Shown here: positions 14,735 to 19,982 of the stretch, in pieces
Layout of the letters: each line of letters starts with the position of its first letter
Numbering within the stretch: position 1 is the stretch's first letter
NCBI GenBank assembly: GCA_964577825.1
Contig: CAZOBJ010000058.1
Location: 1-19,982 of the forward strand
DNA length: 19,982 nt
Source of the DNA: CAZOBJ01 sp964577825
GTDB lineage: Bacteria > Planctomycetota > SZUA-567 > JAFGNG01
Direction of reading: 5' to 3'
Made by a program: the position numbers and the translations under genes
The notes under the pieces: model-generated
Database searches by the model: none
Seen by the model: only the letters and a program-made list of their open reading frames with translations
What the model was told of the DNA's origin: nothing

Positions 14735-15916
14735 TCACGCATGGTATGCCGTGGACATGGCGCGCACCTTGCTCGCCACGGCCTCAAGGGTCTCGATCAC
14801 GATGTCGATCTCCTCGCGCGTGGTATCGCGCCCCAGGCTGATCCGCAGCGAGCCATGCGCCGCTTCCGGGCTCATGCCCGTGGCCAGGAGCACGTGCGAC
14901 GGGTCCAGTGAGCCCGACGAACAGGCCGACCCGGTGGAGACCTCAATCCCCTCCATGTCGAGATACAGCAGCAGCGCCTCGCCCTCCGCCCCGGCGATGG
15001 AGACGTTCAACGTGCCGGGCAGGCAGTCCGTCGGATGCCCGTTGAAGCTGACGTCGGGGATCCGCTGCACGATCCCTTCGCGTAGGTGCTGCTTGAGTTC
15101 CGTCAGCCGCGCCTCTTCCTCGGCCATCTCCGCGCCGCGCATTTGGGCGGCCTTGCCCAGCCCGATGATCCCGAGCGTATTCTCCGTACCCGCACGTCGT
15201 CCGCGCTCCTGGTGCCCGCCGCGAATGAACGGGCAGAACGGCACCCCCTTCTTCACGTACAGCCCGCCCACACCCTTGGGCCCGTAAATCTTGTGCGCGG
15301 AAAACGATAGAAAGTCCACGTCGAGTTCGCGCACGTCCACCGGGATCTTGCCTACCGCCTGCACCGCGTCGGTGTGCAGAAACGCGCCGACGGCGTGCAC
15401 GCGCTCGGCGATGATGCGAATGTCCTGGATCGTGCCGATCTCGTTGTTCGCCGTCATGATCGAGACCAGGGCGGTTCGCTCAGAGAGAAGCTTGTCCAAG
15501 GCATCCAGGTCGACCTTGCCGGTAGCGTCCACCGAGATCTGCCGTACGGTCAGCCCTCTTGGCCGAAGGCACTTGGAGGTTTCGAGCACGCAGGGGTGTT
15601 CGATGCTGGAGACCAGGATCTCGTCTCGTCCCTCCAGTCCTTTGCGCGGGCATTCCGTGTTGCACGGGAAGAGCTGCAAGACCGCGTTGTTCGCCTCCGA
15701 ACCGCTACCCGTAAACAGGATGTCCTCCGCGGACGCGTTGACCAGCCCGGCCAACACCTCTCTGGCGCTCTCCACACGCGCGCGCGCCTCGCGGCCGTGC
15801 GCGTGCATGCTTGACGGGTTCCCGTACAGGTCCATCGCCTCGACCATGACCCGCTTCACCTCCGGGTGCAGCGGCGTGGTGGCGTTGTGATCCAGGTAGA
15901 TGCGGCGTTGCGTCAT
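14735..15916 (-). CDS. Cysteine desulfurase, NifS/IscS family
   Basis: PLP enzyme that removes sulfur from cysteine as an enzyme-bound persulfide for Fe-S and other sulfur cofactors. 393 aa. Begins YLDHNATTPLHPEV. PLP contacts GSGSEANN at 71-78; EIGTIQDI at 159-166; PLP lysine K209 in SFSAHKIYGPKGVGGLYV; RRAGTENT at 240-247; catalytic C332 in STGSACSSGSLDPSHVL, the class I active-site loop. A short cysteine-containing insert (QLFPCNTECPRKG, about 81-93) is unusual. It starts 9 bases after the nadA stop and precedes the scaffold gene, so nadA, desulfurase and scaffold form one operon. Whether it should be called nifS or iscS is not decidable by eye. Confidence 0.95.
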   Translation of the reverse strand: MTQRRIYLDHNATTPLHPEVKRVMVEAMDLYGNPSSMHAHGREARARVESAREVLAGLVNASAEDILFTGSGSEANNAVLQLFPCNTECPRKGLEGRDEILVSSIEHPCVLETSKCLRPRGLTVRQISVDATGKVDLDALDKLLSERTALVSIMTANNEIGTIQDIRIIAERVHAVGAFLHTDAVQAVGKIPVDVRELDVDFLSFSAHKIYGPKGVGGLYVKKGVPFCPFIRGGHQERGRRAGTENTLGIIGLGKAAQMRGAEMAEEEARLTELKQHLREGIVQRIPDVSFNGHPTDCLPGTLNVSIAGAEGEALLLYLDMEGIEVSTGSACSSGSLDPSHVLLATGMSPEAAHGSLRISLGRDTTREEIDIVIETLEAVASKVRAMSTAYHA

Positions 15917-15925
15917 GGGAATCCC

Positions 15926-16861
15926 CTATCCTTTGACCCGTTCGCGTACCGGCTCCCTGCCCAGGGCCAGCATACGTTCCAAGGGCCGCCGCGCTGCAGC
16001 CGCTTGCGCGTGCGGGACAGCGACAACCGGAGACAGCCCCTCCAGGCTCGCCACAATCTTCTCAAGCGTGATCCGCTTCATGTTGGGGCAGTCCGCAAAC
16101 GGAGAAGCCGGGTAGAACACCTTGTCCGGACAGCGCCTGCGCAGCACGTCCATGAACCCGTTCTCCGTGCCCACGATAAACTCTCGCTGTTCGCTCGATT
16201 CGCAGTAGGCCAGGATTCCGCTTGTGCTCGCCACGGCATCCGCCATGTCTACGACCGCCGGGCGACATTCGGGATGGACGACCACGGCCGCTTGCGGATG
16301 GCTGCGGCGCGCCTGGGAGACGTGTTCGGGCAGCATTCGCTCGTGCGTGGGGCACCAGCCTCTCCACAAGTCCATCCTTCGCCCCGTCCTGCGTCGGACA
16401 TAATGCCCGAGGTTGCGATCCGGAACGAACAGCATGGGAAAATCCTCGGGCAGGCTCCGGACCACCGTCGTCGCGTTCGCGGACGTACAGCAGATGTCGC
16501 TCTGTGCCTTCACGGCGGCGGTCGAGTTCACATACGCCACCACGATGCCGTCCGGATGGTCGCGCTTCCACTGCTGCACCGCACGGGCGGTGGCCATGTC
16601 GGCCATAGGGCAGCCGGCTGCGGGGTCGGGCAACAGCACAGTCTTGTCCGGGCAAAGGACCGCGGCCGTCTCGGCCATGAAGCGCACGCCGCAGAACACG
16701 ATAACCTGTGCCGGAGTCATTGCGGCGCGCTGCGCCAGGCCGAGGCTATCGCCCACGTGGTCGGCCACGGCCTGCACGTCCTGGCGCTGATAGTAGTGGG
16801 CGAGCAGCACCGCCCGACGTTCGTCCCGCAGCCGTCGTATGCGCTCTCGTGGATCGCTCAT
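15926..16861 (-). CDS. nadA: Quinolinate synthase NadA
   Basis: 4Fe-4S enzyme that condenses iminoaspartate with dihydroxyacetone phosphate to quinolinate in NAD synthesis. 311 aa. Begins with LLAHYYQRQDVQAVADHVGDS (19-39). Cluster-ligand cysteines are C84 (AGCPMADM), C170 (RGWCPTHE) and C258 (FADCPNM). VNSTAAVKAQSDICCTSANA (111-130), VPDRNLGHYV and VHPECRP are all family signatures. The ATG overlaps the stop of the upstream rrf2 gene (ATGA). No nadB or nadC follows; instead the Fe-S assembly genes do, which fits a supply line for its labile cluster. NifS next to nad genes is also known in Bacillus. Confidence 0.97.
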   Translation of the reverse strand: MSDPRERIRRLRDERRAVLLAHYYQRQDVQAVADHVGDSLGLAQRAAMTPAQVIVFCGVRFMAETAAVLCPDKTVLLPDPAAGCPMADMATARAVQQWKRDHPDGIVVAYVNSTAAVKAQSDICCTSANATTVVRSLPEDFPMLFVPDRNLGHYVRRRTGRRMDLWRGWCPTHERMLPEHVSQARRSHPQAAVVVHPECRPAVVDMADAVASTSGILAYCESSEQREFIVGTENGFMDVLRRRCPDKVFYPASPFADCPNMKRITLEKIVASLEGLSPVVAVPHAQAAAARRPLERMLALGREPVRERVKG

Positions 16862-17277
16862 GCCTTGGGCTCCTCAGGGCGGGTCACCAGGTCGGCAATC
16901 GTTGTCTCCTCGAACACGGTGTCGAGCGCATGCGCGGCCCGCTGCCATACGGGTCGTGTGGGGCACCGGGAGGCCCGCCTGCAAGCGTTGTTCCGCAGGC
17001 AAGGCGCCGGAGAGACCACGCCCTCGGTGGCCTCCAGAACCCGGGCCATGGACAGTCGTTGTGGAGCCACTGCCAGGGAGAATCCGCCTCGCCGCCCTCG
17101 ATGACTGCGCACGAGCCCCGCGGTCTTCAGCCGGATCATGATCTGCTCCACATAATCGGGGGAAATCCCTTCGCTTGCGGCGATCTCTCGCTTGGTGGCC
17201 ACATTCTCCTGGCCGAGCGAAGCGAGGTAGACAAGAATCCGAGCCGCATACCGCCCGCGAGTAGACACAGGGAGCAT
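16858..17277 (-). CDS. Rrf2-family regulator, IscR-like (copy B), heading the nadA/Fe-S operon
   Basis: Winged-helix regulator of 139 aa. LPVSTRGRYAARIL at 2-15; recognition segment EGISPDYVEQIMIRLKTAGLV; wing HRGRRGGFSLA. Three cysteines with IscR-like spacing, C93-x5-C99-x5-C105, so a 2Fe-2S cluster is likely. The position matching the IscR histidine ligand (H107) is arginine, CPTRPVW with R108, whereas copy A keeps histidine. Cluster ligation or stability may therefore differ. ATG at 17277 has GGAGAGG just upstream. Its stop overlaps the nadA start, so it is the first gene of the rrf2-nadA-desulfurase-scaffold operon and probably its Fe-S-responsive regulator. Divergent from the secreted-protein gene, with a 451-bp gap between them. 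Confidence 0.9.
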   Translation of the reverse strand: MLPVSTRGRYAARILVYLASLGQENVATKREIAASEGISPDYVEQIMIRLKTAGLVRSHRGRRGGFSLAVAPQRLSMARVLEATEGVVSPAPCLRNNACRRASRCPTRPVWQRAAHALDTVFEETTIADLVTRPEEPKA

Positions 17278-17300
17278 GGCCCTCTCCTCTAATACGACCT

Positions 17301-17311
17301 ACCTGATCACC
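17301..17311. promoter_or_regulatory. Candidate operator with TGATCA core before rrf2 copy B
   Basis: ACCTGATCACC, centred about 16 bases downstream of the -10-like element, the same relative place as the inverted repeat before rrf2 copy A. Only the central six bases are perfectly palindromic, flanked by CC on both sides. On the coding strand GGT recurs four times around it. Binding by copy B is inferred from position. Confidence 0.35.
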
Positions 17312-17318
17312 ATTACCT

Positions 17319-17348
17319 TATATATACCGTACATCCTGACCGATGCAA
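17319..17348 (-). promoter_or_regulatory. Probable promoter of the rrf2-nadA-Fe-S operon
   Basis: Minus strand: -35-like TTGCAT at 17348-17343 and an alternating TATATATA -10 region at 17326-17319, with an effective spacer of 16 or 18 bases. It lies about 42 bases upstream of the rrf2 start and is a marked AT-rich island in GC-rich surroundings. Confidence 0.5.
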
Positions 17349-17644
17349 CCTCAATTCGGCACACCTTTAGCAAAAAGTCGGCCTAGATGCGGGAACACCG
17401 GGGCTGAACACCTCGAATCTCGCACTCGGGGTCGCCCCGGGCAAGGAAGGCAAAGCGCCTTGTCCACGGCCGCTCGCTTCCGTGGTGGACCGCGTCCGAG
17501 ACACGTGCGTGCGCTGAAGCACTCCGGACCCGCACCGACTTGGCGCTCAGACGCCGGCTCGCCGTCAGTGGCCGCGGGTCTGTCCGTGGCTTGTGTGATA
17601 TCGGTCTCCATTGCCGCCCCCCAGCCGTCCCAGCCGCAAACCCC

Positions 17645-17672
17645 TTGCAAAAACCTGGCGCTGCGCTAGCGT
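17645..17672 (+). promoter_or_regulatory. Weak promoter-like pair before the secreted-protein gene
   Basis: TTGCAA at 17645-17650, 16-base spacer, TAGCGT at 17667-17672. The -10 match is poor. If used, transcription would begin near 17680, which favours the ATG at 17729 over the one at 17681. Confidence 0.25.
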
Positions 17673-17728
17673 AACGATCCATGGAGAGCTCACGGTCTTT
17701 CTTCCGCTTCCGGACAGGGGGAACGCGC

Positions 17729-19982
17729 ATGGTTCGCATCGGACTCGCGGGACTGGTGGTTATGGGGTTGCTGGCTGCGCCGACGCTCGGCGGCGAAGGC
17801 GTAGAAGAGCCGGATCCCGGCGTTCGCACCCAGGGCGAGCTGTACACGGCCAAGGCCCTGGAGCTCCCGCCTATGGAGGAGACCCATCCGCTGTCGCCCG
17901 AGGCGGCCGTGGCCAAGTTTACGGTGTTCCAGGGCGTGGAGGGGGTTGAGCGCCAGGGCGCAACACTCCGGTTCCGGGTCACCGCGCAGGAGGCGACCCT
18001 GGGCTGGGGCAACTTCGACGGTGAGGAACCTCTGGCCGAGCGCACACACCTCTGGCCCATGGGCTTTCAGGTGCGCCTCTCTTGCCGCCAGCTGCAGGAC
18101 GGCGAGGCCACGCTCGCCGTGCGGTTTCGCAACGACGGGCGCGTGCAGCGCCGAGTCGGAGCCATCCAACAGGACCTCGCAGGCACGGACTGGACGGACC
18201 TGGCGTTCCAGCGCAGCGTCTGGCGCCCCAACGAGGCCACGAGTCCGGATGCGCTCGCGCTTACGATCGAGGGCGCGCAGGGGCGTACACTGGAGATCCG
18301 CCACCTGTCGTTCGTGCGGCGCGTGCGGCGCGGATATTTCCGCAAGGAGATCACCCTGCCGAACAAAGACATCTGGCGCGCGCCCGCGACCATCGGGAAC
18401 ATGAGCCTTGTCCACGTGAACGGCCAGCCCCTGCCCAACACGAGCCCGGTGTTCTCCCGGCCTGTGGACTACGGCGCGTACAGGTACCACACCAAGAAGA
18501 TGGACCTGGCCCCGTATCTGCGCGCCGGGGAGAACTGCGTGGGCGTGTGGGGATGGCGCATCGGCACGCATCCGCCCCACCTGTATCTCCAGTGCCGGGT
18601 CATTTTCGCAGACGGGACGAGCATGCGGCTGGACACGGACGCCACCTGGCATTGGTCGCGGAGAGCCCCCGAGGGTTGGGACGAGCCGGGATTTGACGAC
18701 ACGGACTGGCGCCCGGTCCGCGACGAGGACGAAGAGACCGAGGAGGGCGATGCGGTCGCGGAGTCCCATTGGTACTTCAACTTCAAGGACGCTACGAACC
18801 GCCCCGCGGACGAGAGCCGCATGTGGATCGACAACCCGCGCGAGCAGCGGCTCTATTTCCTGGACGCGCGGCCTGTGCAGGTCCGCGTGCGCGTGCCCGC
18901 GGGCCTGGCCGAGCGCGGCCCGGCCGTGGGCTGGGAGCTTCTGCGCTACGAGTACCCGGACACCCTGGCGCCGGTGACCACAGCAGGCGCAAGAGGTGAA
19001 GGCGTGCAGGCCGAGCACCAGGAAGCGGGCGACGACCTCGTGTACCTGTTGGACCTGGGCCGGCTTGCCCGAGGGGTCTACACGGTGCAGACGCGGCTCA
19101 TACTTGACGGGGGAACAGCGGAGTCGCGCATCCGCGAGCCCCTGGTCGTGTATGGCCGCCTGCCGATGGACGCGGCGCCCGGCACCTCGTACGAGTCCGG
19201 CATGGACCTGGTGGAAGAGCACACGATCGACTACACCAAGCCCGACACCTATGAATGGCTGGAGGTGGACGGCACCAAGCGGCCGGGCTATAGCGGGGCC
19301 AAGTACGAGGACGCCGCGCGCGCCCCGGTGACCGAGCCGCGAATCGTGCAGAACAACGGACTCACGTATCGCGAGACCCGCCCAAACACCGGCGCGCAGT
19401 TCAGCGTCCGGCTCACGTTCGACCATCCGGGCGACTGGTACCTGATGGTGCTCGAGTACCCGGACGACCGGGAGCGGTGGATGGGCGCCTCGTGCACCGC
19501 GCGGTGGCGCGACAAGGCGAGCTACTCTCGGCTCGGGCCCTCGATCATCACCGGGTTCAAGTTCCCTGTTTCCGGACAGATGCGCGAGCTCAAGTGGCTC
19601 TACCGGCCCGACCCAGGCTCGCACGTGGTCAACGTCATCAGCACGCAACGCGGCAACACGGCCGCCGCGTCCCGGCTGACCGCATACCACATCCAAGGCG
19701 GCCTGCCCGAGATGGCCGGGTACCAGAGCGGCGCGCGGCGCATCGGCATCCTCACCGAGAACGACAATCCCGTGAACGGGTTCGGCGCCACGTTCGGGAT
19801 CCTGCGCAAGGACTACTCCGAGACCGGCCGCTTCGGACGGGAGCTCGCTTCCCTGGGGCAGGACCCGGTCATGGAGATGTGCAACCTCCTGGCCTGGAAC
19901 CTGGACACCTCCGAGGCCTACGCGCAATACCTGCGCTGGACCGGGGAGAACGCGTCCGTGATGGGCGTGTGGCAGTACAGCG
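17729..19982 (+). CDS. Large secreted multidomain beta-sandwich protein, possible glycoside hydrolase (3' end beyond window)
   Basis: Not assigned to a family. 751 complete codons are visible and the frame stays open at the edge. N-terminal signal peptide (hydrophobic 4-18), then a jelly-roll-like domain (about 55-195) ending LEIRHLSF, as carbohydrate-binding modules often do. A second beta domain (about 200-330) resembles the N-terminal domains of alpha-L-rhamnosidases and related enzymes: VHVNGQPLPN, PYLRAGENCVGVWGWRIG, then ATWHWS and W-DEPGFDDTDW. Further beta-rich segments (about 385-480 and 490-640) follow. From about 665 the pattern (TENDNPVNGFGATFGILR, AWNLDTSEAYAQYLRWTGEN) could start a catalytic barrel. 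Start: ATG 17729 has GGGGGAA upstream; the in-frame ATG 17681 lacks a ribosome-binding site and is too near the promoter-like pair. Rich in Trp and Tyr. A long antisense frame here is a shadow. Confidence 0.8.
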   Translation, partial: MVRIGLAGLVVMGLLAAPTLGGEGVEEPDPGVRTQGELYTAKALELPPMEETHPLSPEAAVAKFTVFQGVEGVERQGATLRFRVTAQEATLGWGNFDGEEPLAERTHLWPMGFQVRLSCRQLQDGEATLAVRFRNDGRVQRRVGAIQQDLAGTDWTDLAFQRSVWRPNEATSPDALALTIEGAQGRTLEIRHLSFVRRVRRGYFRKEITLPNKDIWRAPATIGNMSLVHVNGQPLPNTSPVFSRPVDYGAYRYHTKKMDLAPYLRAGENCVGVWGWRIGTHPPHLYLQCRVIFADGTSMRLDTDATWHWSRRAPEGWDEPGFDDTDWRPVRDEDEETEEGDAVAESHWYFNFKDATNRPADESRMWIDNPREQRLYFLDARPVQVRVRVPAGLAERGPAVGWELLRYEYPDTLAPVTTAGARGEGVQAEHQEAGDDLVYLLDLGRLARGVYTVQTRLILDGGTAESRIREPLVVYGRLPMDAAPGTSYESGMDLVEEHTIDYTKPDTYEWLEVDGTKRPGYSGAKYEDAARAPVTEPRIVQNNGLTYRETRPNTGAQFSVRLTFDHPGDWYLMVLEYPDDRERWMGASCTARWRDKASYSRLGPSIITGFKFPVSGQMRELKWLYRPDPGSHVVNVISTQRGNTAAASRLTAYHIQGGLPEMAGYQSGARRIGILTENDNPVNGFGATFGILRKDYSETGRFGRELASLGQDPVMEMCNLLAWNLDTSEAYAQYLRWTGENASVMGVWQYS

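Larger units (their letters stand above)
17278..17728. other. 451-bp divergent intergenic region
   Basis: Separates rrf2 copy B (minus) from the secreted-protein gene (plus). It holds the promoter-like sequences of both, listed separately. In between, CCGGGGC at 17398-17404 and GCCCCGG at 17434-17440 are complementary across a 29-base loop, and AAGGC/GCCTT at 17447-17461 forms a small hairpin. Neither has a T-run. No tRNA or convincing small gene seen. Confidence 0.55.

Noticed and set aside
17690..19927. 745-codon minus-strand open frame opposite the secreted protein
   Set aside because: Composition is typical of antisense translation (many Val, Arg, His, Gly; few Lys, Trp, Tyr) with no motif. 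The plus strand has a signal peptide, a ribosome-binding site and domain-like Trp/Tyr patterns. I could not run a coding-potential test; third-position GC per frame would settle it.

Overview
The window reads as chromosomal DNA of a GC-rich (by eye roughly 60-65% G+C), Gram-negative bacterium. A tripartite CusCBA-type efflux system with an outer-membrane lipoprotein implies a double membrane. The large secreted beta-sandwich, carbohydrate-active-looking protein at the right edge is of a style common in Planctomycetes, Verrucomicrobia, Lentisphaerae and Hydrogenedentes-like lineages, but the window holds no marker gene that fixes the phylum. Coding density is high. Fourteen protein genes lie on the minus strand from about 17.28 kb down to the left edge, and one gene runs rightward off the right edge.

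Layout, in transcription order on the minus strand: (1) 17277-14099, an Fe-S/NAD operon with an IscR-like Rrf2 regulator, quinolinate synthase NadA, a NifS/IscS cysteine desulfurase and a NifU-like scaffold (IscU domain plus a BFD-like 2Fe-2S domain). (2) 13747-6091, a sulfur amino-acid cluster with a second IscR-like Rrf2 regulator, CysK, two tandem PLP trans-sulfuration enzymes (a cystathionine gamma-lyase/beta-lyase type and a plant-like cystathionine gamma-synthase), a Thi4-type thiazole synthase, MetX, MetW and the PP-loop sulfur transferase LarE. (3) 5647 to the left edge, cusC-cusB-cusA, a heavy-metal (probably copper/silver) RND efflux operon, with CusA cut by the window edge. (4) 17729 to the right edge on the plus strand, the N-terminal 751 codons of an unrecognised secreted multidomain protein.

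The first two operons fit one sulfur economy. CysK makes cysteine. NifS takes sulfur from cysteine and NifU builds clusters, which NadA (a 4Fe-4S enzyme) and both Rrf2 regulators would use. MetX, the cystathionine enzymes and MetW feed methionine. Thi4 and LarE insert sulfur into the thiazole of thiamin and, in known systems, into the nickel-pincer cofactor. Thi4 carries a cysteine at the position of the suicidal sulfur-donor cysteine of yeast Thi4, and LarE carries the three-cysteine arrangement associated with 4Fe-4S-type LarE. Having both in a cysteine/methionine operon behind an Fe-S-type Rrf2 gene is the most distinctive point of the window.

Non-coding signals: a good sigma70-like promoter with an 18-bp inverted repeat at the presumed start of transcription of the second rrf2 gene; a promoter-like region before the first; a perfect 15-bp-stem hairpin between cysK and the next gene; a 16-bp palindrome between rrf2 and cysK; and repeats upstream of cusC. 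I found no tRNA, rRNA, CRISPR array, insertion sequence or recognised riboswitch.
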